NCBI GenBank assembly: GCA_017452265.1
Contig: JAFTMS010000019.1
Location: 124,001 to 188,000 of the forward strand
Reading direction: 5' to 3'
From: Bacteroidales bacterium
GTDB lineage: Bacteria > Bacteroidota > Bacteroidia > Bacteroidales > UBA932
Length of the DNA: 64,000 nucleotides
Made by a program: the position numbers and the translations under genes. Positions within the stretch are counted from its first letter, which is position 1. The number at the start of each line of letters is the position of its first letter. Positions 47,667-57,181 of this stretch are shown here, in pieces. Below the pieces are notes generated by a model. The model was not told the origin of the DNA, made no database searches, and saw only the letters and a list, made by a program, of their open reading frames with translations.

Positions 47667-49286
47667 TCAAAACCAGTTTTCAGAAACGATCATTCTTGCC
47701 TCCCTGTCGATATCATCAGACATGAAGCATCTGTCATTCAGAATCATCATCCGTCCGTCTTCAGGAGTGTAGCGTTCCCATTCCGGAAGTCTTCTTGCCG
47801 ATGGAACACCGGTGCGCATGAAGTTGAGAAGAGCTTCCGACATCTTCATCGAAAGCCTGTACGGGCGGTTACCGCCTCCGTTATGCGTCACCATCCTGTC
47901 CGTGTTCATGAGCCAGAAGGATATGTCTATGCAATGGAAGGCCCTGTGGCGTCCGTCGAAAAGCGGTGATTCCCACCCGAACCATGCCATATATACCGGG
48001 GCGCCCTGCCTGCATCTTGCATCGGCAAGCTTCACCATTCCGTACCTGTGGGATACCGCGAATGCCCATATTTCTATTGGTCTCGCCTCCGGAAACACCG
48101 TCCTGTAGCCCTCGATGACAGCCATCGGATCCCTGTATGTTCCTGAAAGCCTTTCCGCCACTTCCTCAAAGGTGATGTCCTCATGTTCAGGATTGTCCCT
48201 GTTCGGATTCCATTCATGGAATGTGCTGCACAGGAGCATAGGTATATCCGACTTTCTTCCTTCAAAGAACTCTCCCGAAGGTATGTCTACATCGTTTCCC
48301 ACAGGGGCAAAGCCTGCACGGTAGCCTGATTCTGCACTAAGCTTCTTCTGAGCCCTCATTGCAAGGGCGAGGTACTCTTCCCAAGGCATGTTCTGCAGGG
48401 AATCGACCTCGGAAGGCTTCAGTCCGGCCTCCTCAAGGACAGCCTCTCCCAGAGCGGCAGAATATGCCGCATCATTCGCTCTGGTGGCATCGCCGCTCAA
48501 CGCGACTGCCTTGTGGAACAGGCCTTCCGCAGAAGGCATCGCACACAACATGCTCACTTTCGAGCCGCCGCCCGACTGTCCCATTATCGTGACGTTGGAA
48601 GGATCTCCGCCGAAATGCTCTATATTGTCACGCACCCATTCGAGCGCCGCCACGATATCAAGCATTCCCACATTTGCCGAATGCCTGTACTTCTCTCCTC
48701 CGACAGACGAGAAGTCACTGAATCCGAATGCATTAAGTCTGTGGTTTACCGAGCAGAACACGATATCTCCACGACGGGCGATGTTCTCCCCGCTGTAACC
48801 GTCCTGCTCGATGCCGTTGCCTTTGGCGAAGCCTCCTCCATGAAGCCACACAAGCACAGGACGTTTTCCGCCATCTCCCAGTCCGGAAGTCCACACATTC
48901 AGGCGAAGGCAGTCTTCACCCATGGCGTCATAGTTCCAATGGTCAGTGAACATGTAATACGACTCCGGTCTCCTGTCATAGTACTCCTGCGGTGCAGATT
49001 CTCCGAATGCTACAGCCGGACGTACACCCTCCCAGGGCTGTGGAGGCTGCGGCGGCATGAAACGGTTGCTTCCGGAAGTCGGAGCTCCGTAAGGAATACC
49101 GTGGAAGCAGTACACGTCATGCATGAGATAGCCGCGCACCATCCCGTATTCCGTCTGTGCCACGGCGATGTCCTCACCTATATATACCTGTTGACGCGAA
49201 AGCGGGAACATCCTATTCCCGTCGCACGAGCATGAAACAGCCATGGCCGCTGCGGCCACAAGGCTCAATAATCCTGCAGTCTTCAT
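47667..49286 (-). CDS. Carboxylesterase type B family, secreted lipoprotein
   Basis: An esterase of about 539 aa with a lipoprotein signal (LVAAAAMAVSC). The type-B pattern EDCLRLNVW, the oxyanion-hole HGGGF and the nucleophile motif GQSGGGS (Ser about 238) are present, with a His-containing segment HRAFHCIDISFW near the expected catalytic His. It is the first gene of the leftward operon, 11 bp before GH30. Removal of acetyl or other ester groups from mannan is the likely job, inferred from position. Confidence 0.88.
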   Translation of the reverse strand: MKTAGLLSLVAAAAMAVSCSCDGNRMFPLSRQQVYIGEDIAVAQTEYGMVRGYLMHDVYCFHGIPYGAPTSGSNRFMPPQPPQPWEGVRPAVAFGESAPQEYYDRRPESYYMFTDHWNYDAMGEDCLRLNVWTSGLGDGGKRPVLVWLHGGGFAKGNGIEQDGYSGENIARRGDIVFCSVNHRLNAFGFSDFSSVGGEKYRHSANVGMLDIVAALEWVRDNIEHFGGDPSNVTIMGQSGGGSKVSMLCAMPSAEGLFHKAVALSGDATRANDAAYSAALGEAVLEEAGLKPSEVDSLQNMPWEEYLALAMRAQKKLSAESGYRAGFAPVGNDVDIPSGEFFEGRKSDIPMLLCSTFHEWNPNRDNPEHEDITFEEVAERLSGTYRDPMAVIEGYRTVFPEARPIEIWAFAVSHRYGMVKLADARCRQGAPVYMAWFGWESPLFDGRHRAFHCIDISFWLMNTDRMVTHNGGGNRPYRLSMKMSEALLNFMRTGVPSARRLPEWERYTPEDGRMMILNDRCFMSDDIDREARMIVSENWF

Positions 49287-49525
49287 AATCATTCCGTTTT
49301 CGACTTCAAAGATACCGATTTATCAGACTAAACCCATTATACTTTTTTGCCGGATGATTATACGATTTTTCCAACGTTCAAAATTGTATAATTATTTGAC
49401 CGAACATGACACCCGCAGGAAATTCATAAAAACTATTTTTGTTGACGGATTATGCCATGACGGCAGGATTCCATCAAGGCCTGCAACAAAGCACAAACCA
49501 TAATTATAAACTAAAAAACCACGTT
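49287..49525. promoter_or_regulatory. Divergent promoter region of the mannan locus
   Basis: This region separates the leftward and rightward operons. On the minus strand TATCTTTG (49307-49314) matches the -7 consensus near the esterase start. On the plus strand TATTTTTG (49434-49441) matches it about 85 nt before the lipoprotein gene. Neither has a perfect -33 box, which suits activator-dependent promoters; an AraC binding site is expected here but I cannot point to one. Confidence 0.45.
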
Positions 49526-50566
49526 ATGAAGAAGAATTTAAGACATCTGTTTCTTGCAGTGGCTGCGTCACTGGCCTTCTCTTCCTGCGAAGAGCAGCCG
49601 CGCAACACTGAAGAGCTGATCGACCCTTGGCTTCGCGAGCGTACTCCTGTCAACCTCAGGCTGGAATCACAGATCGGTGCGGCAGTCATCACGGACAACT
49701 GGCGTAACGATGCGGAGGGTTCGATAGTGGTCAGTCTGATCACCGGAGGGCTTGACCTTTCGGCAGTCAAGGTGGTCGCTCTGGACTTCGAATATCCGGA
49801 CAGCGAATTCTGCCCTGTGGCCAGCATCGCTCCGGGAAGCACCCTGGATTTAAGCGACGGCAAAGCGGATTTCACGGTCACAGCCTATAACGGGGAGACG
49901 CGCACCTACACTGTCAGCTACTCCCAGTTCAAGGATCCGCTCGAAGGCACTTACAGCTTCACTCAGATAGGCGGCCTCCTTGACTCAAGTGCGCCTATGA
50001 GCGCATTCATAATCCATGGAGGATGGGATGACGCCGAGGTCAGGTCTACCGTCATGGACAAATGGTGGCATTGGGGAGACGGATACATGCCGACAGACGA
50101 GGATGACAATCTCCTGAGCTTCAGACTTGAAGAGGCCGATGCCGAAACAGGAGCAACATTCGGAACACTCGTGAACACGCCGGGACCGGACGGGAAGTAT
50201 GCCAACTACATGTTCCAGAACAGTAATGACGTGAACGGCAAGTACCGTATTTTCCCTACAGGAAAGAGCCGCTGGGCAAAACCGGGAGACGGCAGCATCG
50301 TCGTGTATGCATACGAGGACGAAGAATATGCCGAGCCACTCTGGACTGTGAACCTCTACGAGGCAGGAGACCACTCATTCTCTGCCGTCACAGTCACAGT
50401 GCCGGATCTTGCTTTCGGACGCTCGCATGAAGGTCCTTTCGACAACATCGACTGGAACTGGCCGGATTCACGCTGGTTCACCGACAACGTCCGGAACACC
50501 TTCTGGCTCGTTCATAAGGACACTGACGCACCTCTTGCAAACCATTCAGACCTTTTAGCTCAATAA
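49526..50566 (+). CDS. Surface lipoprotein of mannan locus, probable glycan-binding
   Basis: A 346-aa lipoprotein; the ATG at 49526 gives signal MKKNLRHLFLAVAASLAFSSC, whereas upstream codons add an unlikely leader. The N-terminal 120 residues resemble an Ig-like domain (DSEFCPVASIAPGSTLDLSD, AYNGETRTYTVSYSQ). The C-terminal 220 residues are beta-rich with many Trp and Tyr residues (DKWWHWGDGYMP, SRWAKPGDGSIVVYAY, IDWNWPDSRW), suited to sugar binding. No enzyme motif is visible. It leads the operon, 3 bp before the GH26 gene, as a SusE/SGBP-like protein would. Confidence 0.72.
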   Translation: MKKNLRHLFLAVAASLAFSSCEEQPRNTEELIDPWLRERTPVNLRLESQIGAAVITDNWRNDAEGSIVVSLITGGLDLSAVKVVALDFEYPDSEFCPVASIAPGSTLDLSDGKADFTVTAYNGETRTYTVSYSQFKDPLEGTYSFTQIGGLLDSSAPMSAFIIHGGWDDAEVRSTVMDKWWHWGDGYMPTDEDDNLLSFRLEEADAETGATFGTLVNTPGPDGKYANYMFQNSNDVNGKYRIFPTGKSRWAKPGDGSIVVYAYEDEEYAEPLWTVNLYEAGDHSFSAVTVTVPDLAFGRSHEGPFDNIDWNWPDSRWFTDNVRNTFWLVHKDTDAPLANHSDLLAQ

Positions 50567-50569
50567 GCA

Positions 50570-52021
50570 ATGTCCAGAACCATGAGCATAACATTCATAT
50601 CGATGGCCGCATCACTGACGGCCTTGCTGTCATGTTCCGGAACAGGCAATGAAGCCGAGCCGACCCCTGCGGACACAAGATTCATGACGGTGCCGGAAAG
50701 CGTGGAAATCGCTCACAATGCAGGTTCGTTCTCCGTAGACGTGAATTCGAACTTCACATTCACTGCAGAATCCCAGGCAGACTGGATGGAGTTCGACAGG
50801 GCAGAGGACGGCAAGGCATGGTTTACGGTGGAGGACAACAACAGGATATCGCCGAGGGAAGGAAAGATCAAGGTGTCGGATGCCGGCGACCGCTACTACT
50901 ATAAGATAGTGACGGTCACTCAGTCCGCCAACCCTGCTCCGGCAGTGTCCCTCAGCATAGTGGACAAGAATGCGACCGCTGAGACCAAGGCCCTGTATGC
51001 AAATCTATGGGCTCTTTCGGAAAAGGGTTTCATGTTCGGTCATCACGACGACCTGTGGTACGGACGCTACTGGTATGACGAGCCGGGCAATTCGGACACT
51101 AAGGCTGTCTGCGGAGACTATCCGGGAGTGTTCAGCGTGGACTTCGGCGAAATCATGGACAACAGGCATCAGTCTGAAGCGAACGAGATACGCAGGCGCG
51201 TGATAATAGAGGCATATGACAGAGGCGAGGTCATCACGGCATGCTGCCATCTCAACAATCCTCACACCGGAGGCGATTCATGGGACAACTCCAGCAACGA
51301 AGTCGTGAAAAGCATCCTTACCGAAGGACATGCCACACGCACGAAATACCTCCAGTGGCTTGACAGATGCGCAGATTTCGCCAACAATCTCAAAGGCTCA
51401 GACGGAAAGCTCATTCCGATTCTGTTCCGTCCGTATCACGAGCACACCCAGACATGGTCATGGTGGGGCTCGAAGTGCACTACCGAGCAGGAGTTCAAGG
51501 ACTTCTGGAAGTTCACCGTAACGTACCTCCGCGACGTCAAGGGCGTTCATAATTTCATCTACGCGATATCGCCGCAGATGGACGCGGACTACGGCAACGG
51601 CACAAGGGACAGGCTTCTGCACAGATGGCCGGGAGACGACTACGTCGACTTCATCGGCATGGACTGCTACCATTACAGCAACGTGCAGGCATTCAAGAGC
51701 AACCTCAAGGCGATATCGGCCCTTTCCATCGAGAAGAACAAGCCTTGCGGCGTGACCGAAACAGGCCCTGAAGGCTTCGACTGGACTGACTACTGGACTT
51801 CACATATCCTTGCGAGTGCCGCCGGAAACAGGGTGAGCATGATCGTGATGTGGAGGAACAAGTACGTAGGAAGCAACGAGTCGGACAGACACTTCTATTC
51901 AGTATATCCGGGGCATCCTTCTGAGAATGACTTCCGTACGATGTACGACGACCCTTCCACTTTCTTCAGCAGAGACCTCCCTGACATGTACACGATGCCG
52001 GAGCAGCATGAAGTGAAGTAG
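50570..52021 (+). CDS. GH26 endo-beta-mannanase with BACON domain, lipoprotein
   Basis: A 483-aa lipoprotein (signal ending ALLSC). Residues about 38-118 are a BACON-type beta domain (EIAHNAGSFSVDVNSNFTF, then ADWMEF). The TIM barrel follows with Glu291 in FRPYHEHTQTWSWWG as acid/base and Glu397 in GVTETGPEG as nucleophile, both characteristic of GH26. Expected to cut beta-1,4-mannan at the cell surface. It is the strongest evidence for the substrate of this locus. Confidence 0.95.
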   Translation: MSRTMSITFISMAASLTALLSCSGTGNEAEPTPADTRFMTVPESVEIAHNAGSFSVDVNSNFTFTAESQADWMEFDRAEDGKAWFTVEDNNRISPREGKIKVSDAGDRYYYKIVTVTQSANPAPAVSLSIVDKNATAETKALYANLWALSEKGFMFGHHDDLWYGRYWYDEPGNSDTKAVCGDYPGVFSVDFGEIMDNRHQSEANEIRRRVIIEAYDRGEVITACCHLNNPHTGGDSWDNSSNEVVKSILTEGHATRTKYLQWLDRCADFANNLKGSDGKLIPILFRPYHEHTQTWSWWGSKCTTEQEFKDFWKFTVTYLRDVKGVHNFIYAISPQMDADYGNGTRDRLLHRWPGDDYVDFIGMDCYHYSNVQAFKSNLKAISALSIEKNKPCGVTETGPEGFDWTDYWTSHILASAAGNRVSMIVMWRNKYVGSNESDRHFYSVYPGHPSENDFRTMYDDPSTFFSRDLPDMYTMPEQHEVK

Positions 52022-52056
52022 ACCATAAAGAATTTTAATGACAAAACATAACCAAT

Positions 52057-55000
52057 ATGACCAGATCACTCAAATCATTTCTGCTGAGCGGCATCATGCT
52101 GCTTTGCGGAGCCATTGCAGGTCCGCTTTATGGCCAAAGCAGGACGGTCAATGGTGTAGTGCAGGACGATAATGGGGAACCGTTATATGGCGCATTTGTA
52201 GTTGAGAAGGGCACGACCAACGGTGTCTCGACCGACATTGACGGAAAATTCGAGATCCAGGTTCCTTCCGACGCTGTGCTGGAATTCCAGTTTATCGGCT
52301 ATAAGACTCAGGAGATACAGCTTACTGCCGGCCGGCAGCTGCTGTTGGTGCAGTTGGAAACAGACGCCAACCTCATGGAAGAGGTGGTGGTGACCGCATT
52401 CGCGACACAGAAGAAGATCAACGTCACCGGCGCCATATCGGCGGTCAGCGGCACAGACCTCGTCGCCTCACCAGTGGCCAACATATCGAACGCCCTGATA
52501 GGCAATACTCCTGGCGTAAGCGGTCTCCAGACATCAGGAGAGCCGGGACGCAACCAGGCCAACATCTATGTGCGCGGCGTCTCCACATACGGAGAGTCCA
52601 CCCCTCTGATCATCATCGACGGCGTGGAGCAGGCGTCAGAGCAGGCTTTCAGTGCATTCAATGCGATGGACGCGAATGAAATCGCCAGCATATCCGTGCT
52701 GAAGGACGCTTCCTCGACAGCTGTATATGGAGTCAGGGGCGCCAACGGCGTCATCATAGTGACCACAAAGAGAGGCCAGGTCGGCAAGCCTGTCATAAGC
52801 GCTTCAGCCAACTTCGGTCTCACATCGGCGACAAATCTTCAGGAAGGAACCACAGCCTATGAATATGCTCTTTTCAGGAACGAGGCGATACGCAACGAGC
52901 AGAACGCATATCCCGGCAATGAAGGCCTTTCGGCATACATCTATGACGACTACGACCTCTGGAAGTTCAAGAACAACCGCGACTTCACCCCTCAGGAGGT
53001 GGATGCGATGACGAACCTGACCCCGGAGCAGAAGGAACAGCTCAAGAACACGCCTGCCCTCTATTATGCATCGCGCAACCTCTACAAGGAGCAGTTCAGC
53101 AAGGTCGCTCCGCAATACCAGGCCAACGTAAACATAAGCGGAGGAACAGATCGTGTGAAATATTTCGTGTCGTTCGGATACTTCCGTCAGGAAGGCATCA
53201 CCAACGACGTATCATATTATGGCTCGAACACCGGTTCCGTCTTCAACCGCTACAACTTCAGGAGCAACTTCGACATCAATGTCACGAAGAACCTCAAGGT
53301 GACTATCAATTCGGCCGGACAGTTCGGAGAGACCACCGGTCCGGGCAACAGCGCCGACCCTTATGACCTTTCGTCACGCTACAAGATCATAATGCAGTAC
53401 ATTTACGACGCCAACCCGTTCATTTCACCGGGAATTGTGGATGGCCGCCTCATCAGAGGATTCGCTGGAATTTCAGGTTCCGAGCAGAATCCGCTTGCAG
53501 CCAAGACGAACAGCCAGATCGGAGAACAGAACGCCCTCTACAACCTCCTCATAAGCGGTTCCGGCACAATCTTCAACAGCCTGCTCGACAATTCGATAAA
53601 GGTGGAGCATACGATGGACTACCTGCTTCCGAACCTCCGTGCATATGCAACAGTTTCGTATCAGGACAACTACAACAGGTACGTGAAGTACACCCCTTCC
53701 ATCCCTTCATACACAGTCCAGAGAAGTGCAGAGGACCCTAACCAGCTCGAATTCTTCGGAGGTTCCATGGGAAGCGGTTCGTTCGAGTCGTGGGGCTACA
53801 GCAACTGGAACAAGTTCTATGTGGATGCAGGGCTGGACTGGGCAGAATCATATGGAAAGCACAACGTATCCGCCCTCCTGCTTGCAAAGGCTTCGAAATA
53901 CACCATGCCTTCCGATTCATACAACGTGCCTTCGGGAATCATGGGATTCGTCGGCCGCGTGACCTACAATTACGATGACCGCTACATGGCGGAAGTCAAT
54001 GTAGGATACAACGGTACCGAGCAGTTTGCGGAAGGACAGCGCTTCGGCCTCTTCCCTGCAATTTCGGCCGGTTGGGTTCCTACAGCAGAAAAATGGTTCC
54101 CGCAGAACGACATTTTCACATTCATGAAGATACGTGCTTCATACGGTGAGGTCGGAAACGACCGTCTCGGAGCTGCGAGAAGATACTATTACCTTCCTAA
54201 CACATACTACCTCAACCAGACAGGATATTATCTCGGAAACGGTAACGGTTCATCCGCAAACACATATTTCGCCGGAGCCACGGAAGGTGTGCTCGGAAAT
54301 CCTGACATCACATGGGAAAGGTCAAGGAAATACGATGTCGGAGTGGAAACAAAGTTCTTCTCTGACAGACTGTCTCTGGATTTCGACTACTTCTATGAGA
54401 AGCGAGACAACATCCTCACGACCCTCGGAACAATCCCTGCGATTTACGGCGTTTCATCAGGAGCCGTGCCTCCTGCAAATGTCGGAATCACGGAGAACAG
54501 AGGATACGAGATCGTGCTTGGATGGGAGGACACCATAGGCGACTTCACATACTCAATCGGCGGAGACCTCAGCTGGTCACGCAACAAGATCATCTACAAG
54601 GCGGAGGCCAAGAACCCTTATCCTTGGATGAACGAGACAGGACATGCCATCGGACAGCGTTTCGGCCTTATCAACGACGGGCTCTTCAACACAGAGGAAG
54701 AACTTGCAGACCGTCCTTACAACACCTACACGGCAAACCAGGCGACCCTCGGTGACATCCGCTACAAGGATCTTGACGGCGACGGATACATAAACCAGAA
54801 CGACGTGGCGCCGATAGGCTTCCCGAACTATGCGGAGTACCACTTCAACGTGAAGCTGCATCTGGCATGGAAGGGTCTCGACCTCAGGATGCTCTTCACG
54901 GGTTCGGCGAACGGTTCGTACTACCTCAGCAGCGGATACACGATTCCGTTCTTCAAGAACGCCGGAAACGCATGGAAATGGCAGTATGACGGACGCTGGA

Positions 55001-55341
55001 CGGCTGAAAAGTATGCGGCAGGCGAGAAGATAACATATCCTCGCGCCACCTATTCAGCCACATCGTCACACAACAACTACCTGACGAGCGACTACTGGAT
55101 GGTGTCAACTAACCATTTCAAGCTCAAGAATGTGGAGCTCGGCTACACCTTCAACGTGAAGAAGGGCATCCTCAGCCAGCTCAACGTCCAGTCTCTCAGG
55201 CTGTTCATGAACGCGAACAATGTATACACCTTCAGGAACGCACTTACACCATATGGAATCGACCCTGAGACCACAGACGGCAGCACATACCTCTACCCTC
55301 TCACACGAGTATTCACATTCGGCGTAAACCTGCGCTTCTAA
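52057..55341 (+). CDS. susC: SusC-like TonB-dependent transporter, mannan locus pair 1
   Basis: A 1094-aa importer with signal peptide (cut near AGPLYGQ), regulatory-like N-terminal domain (GVVQDDNGEPLYGAFV to LMEEVVVTAFAT), TonB plug (IYVRGVSTYGESTPLIIIDG, AVYGVRGANGVIIVTTKRG) and C-terminal barrel ending TFGVNLRF. It follows the GH26 gene after 35 bp and precedes its SusD by 4 bp. Expected to import manno-oligosaccharides released by GH26. Confidence 0.95.
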   Translation: MTRSLKSFLLSGIMLLCGAIAGPLYGQSRTVNGVVQDDNGEPLYGAFVVEKGTTNGVSTDIDGKFEIQVPSDAVLEFQFIGYKTQEIQLTAGRQLLLVQLETDANLMEEVVVTAFATQKKINVTGAISAVSGTDLVASPVANISNALIGNTPGVSGLQTSGEPGRNQANIYVRGVSTYGESTPLIIIDGVEQASEQAFSAFNAMDANEIASISVLKDASSTAVYGVRGANGVIIVTTKRGQVGKPVISASANFGLTSATNLQEGTTAYEYALFRNEAIRNEQNAYPGNEGLSAYIYDDYDLWKFKNNRDFTPQEVDAMTNLTPEQKEQLKNTPALYYASRNLYKEQFSKVAPQYQANVNISGGTDRVKYFVSFGYFRQEGITNDVSYYGSNTGSVFNRYNFRSNFDINVTKNLKVTINSAGQFGETTGPGNSADPYDLSSRYKIIMQYIYDANPFISPGIVDGRLIRGFAGISGSEQNPLAAKTNSQIGEQNALYNLLISGSGTIFNSLLDNSIKVEHTMDYLLPNLRAYATVSYQDNYNRYVKYTPSIPSYTVQRSAEDPNQLEFFGGSMGSGSFESWGYSNWNKFYVDAGLDWAESYGKHNVSALLLAKASKYTMPSDSYNVPSGIMGFVGRVTYNYDDRYMAEVNVGYNGTEQFAEGQRFGLFPAISAGWVPTAEKWFPQNDIFTFMKIRASYGEVGNDRLGAARRYYYLPNTYYLNQTGYYLGNGNGSSANTYFAGATEGVLGNPDITWERSRKYDVGVETKFFSDRLSLDFDYFYEKRDNILTTLGTIPAIYGVSSGAVPPANVGITENRGYEIVLGWEDTIGDFTYSIGGDLSWSRNKIIYKAEAKNPYPWMNETGHAIGQRFGLINDGLFNTEEELADRPYNTYTANQATLGDIRYKDLDGDGYINQNDVAPIGFPNYAEYHFNVKLHLAWKGLDLRMLFTGSANGSYYLSSGYTIPFFKNAGNAWKWQYDGRWTAEKYAAGEKITYPRATYSATSSHNNYLTSDYWMVSTNHFKLKNVELGYTFNVKKGILSQLNVQSLRLFMNANNVYTFRNALTPYGIDPETTDGSTYLYPLTRVFTFGVNLRF

Positions 55342-55345
55342 AAAA

Positions 55346-57169
55346 ATGAACATGATGAAAAAGATTATAAACATATTGGCAGTCATCGGTCTTGCGACGG
55401 TCACTTCGTGCAGCCTCTTCCTTGAGAAGCCTGACACGACCGGTACCGTGGACCTTGACGCAGTGTTCGGCACCACAAAGAACGCCGAAGCAGCCTTGAT
55501 GTCCTGCTATTCGAATGTTCTTCTGCACGGATGGCCTGGCGGAATGGGAATCGGCCACGGCACTCTCGGAGCCATGTCCGGAGAAGTGAACAGAGGATAC
55601 AACTGGCACGGCACATATGTCGTGGCTCAGCAGGGACTGAGCGTGAACGGAGTCGACGGATCCGACGCCGGAGCGGACAGCTACCAGAACAACTGGAGGT
55701 ACATCCGCCAGTGCTTCATCGTGAAGGAGAACATAGACAAAGTGGCGGACATGGATCAGGCGACCAAGGATGTCATAAAGGCGGAAGCGACTGCTCTGAT
55801 AGCATACAGGTACATGGGAATGTTCTACCGCTACGGCGGCGTCCCTATCGTCACCAAGTCATTCGAGGCGAACGACGACCTCACGGCAGGCCGTGCCCCT
55901 CTCGAAGAAGTGCTCCAGTACATCATCGACCTCTGTGACGAGGCCTGTGCGGTGCTCCCTGCGAAATGGGATGCCGCCAATACCGGCCGCATGACGCAGG
56001 GAGCGGCTCTCGCCATCAAGGCCAGGGCACTGATGTTCGCCGCACGTCCTCTATTCAACAGCGCGACACCTTACCTCGACAACGGTTCCCTGAACAATCT
56101 GATATGCTTCGGAAGCGCAGATACAGAGCGCTGGAAGGATGCCATAGATGCCAATGAGGCGGTGCTGTCATGGGCAGCGGCAAACGGAACGGCCATCATC
56201 GACACAGGAAAGCCTTTCGAGGACTATGCCACTGCGACATCAACGCCGGGCAACAACGAGATCATCCTCGCCTACAAGTGCAACAGCTCGGACAAGCACA
56301 GCTGGCCTGCAAGCGCCCTCTTCTACTATCATAACTGCTCGCCTTACTGGGACTACAACCGCTGGGATTCGGACGAGTCAGGTGTGCTCTCAAACCATGT
56401 GAAGCTCTACTACAGGAATGACGGAGGCGAGATCGACTGGCCGTCAGTCGGAGATGCAGCTCCCCGCACAGGTGCGGATTACATAGCCTGCATCAATTCA
56501 TTGGAACCTCGCGCTCTCGCAGACATAAAGTTCGGAGGATTTGATGCGAAGAACAATGCCGGAGACTCGCAATGGCAGAACAACGGCTGGGGAAGAGGCG
56601 GATACGATGCCGACAAGGATAAAGGCAGTGCATTCCCGAACAGGGTAGGAGCGACAGGCCAGGGCTGTGGAGAAAGGAGCAAGTTCTACTACAATGCAGG
56701 CTCCCGCGTATGGTTCGAGGCACCTCTCTTCCGTCTTGCGGAGACATATCTCAACCTCGCGGAAGCATACAACGAATACGGCAACAGCACCAAGGCGCTT
56801 GAGAACCTCAACAAGGTACATGAGCGTGCCGGACTCCCTGCCGTTACGGAAAAGGATCAGACAAGGCTCCGTGAAATCATACAGAGGGAGAAGGCCATCG
56901 AGTTCTTCCAGGAGAACCACAGATACTTCGACGCGAAGCACTGGAAGCGTTCCGACATCGGAACAGCCATCTGCGGAGGTTCGATGCGTTCGTTCACATT
57001 CAACATAAAGAATGACGATGCAGCCACATGGCCATATGCGGCAGAGTGGGTTGAATCCTGGTGGGAAGCTGAAATCTACACCGCATTCTGGTCTCCGGCT
57101 ATGTATCTCGAACCATTCCCTCAGACCGAGGTCAACAAGGGAACCATCACTCAGAATCCGGGCTATTAA
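55346..57169 (+). CDS. susD: SusD-like lipoprotein, mannan locus pair 1
   Basis: A 607-aa lipoprotein (signal ending ATVTSC; the fourth codon ATG at 55355 is an equally good start). SusD-type helices are visible in KAEATALIAYRYMGMFYRYGG, GAALAIKARALMFAARPLF and LAETYLNLAEAYNEYGNS, and the closing INQ-type segment EKAIEFFQENHRYFDAKHWK is present. Longer than average for the family, which suggests a larger glycan-binding lid. Confidence 0.94.
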   Translation: MNMMKKIINILAVIGLATVTSCSLFLEKPDTTGTVDLDAVFGTTKNAEAALMSCYSNVLLHGWPGGMGIGHGTLGAMSGEVNRGYNWHGTYVVAQQGLSVNGVDGSDAGADSYQNNWRYIRQCFIVKENIDKVADMDQATKDVIKAEATALIAYRYMGMFYRYGGVPIVTKSFEANDDLTAGRAPLEEVLQYIIDLCDEACAVLPAKWDAANTGRMTQGAALAIKARALMFAARPLFNSATPYLDNGSLNNLICFGSADTERWKDAIDANEAVLSWAAANGTAIIDTGKPFEDYATATSTPGNNEIILAYKCNSSDKHSWPASALFYYHNCSPYWDYNRWDSDESGVLSNHVKLYYRNDGGEIDWPSVGDAAPRTGADYIACINSLEPRALADIKFGGFDAKNNAGDSQWQNNGWGRGGYDADKDKGSAFPNRVGATGQGCGERSKFYYNAGSRVWFEAPLFRLAETYLNLAEAYNEYGNSTKALENLNKVHERAGLPAVTEKDQTRLREIIQREKAIEFFQENHRYFDAKHWKRSDIGTAICGGSMRSFTFNIKNDDAATWPYAAEWVESWWEAEIYTAFWSPAMYLEPFPQTEVNKGTITQNPGY

Positions 57170-57181
57170 AATTCAGAAGAC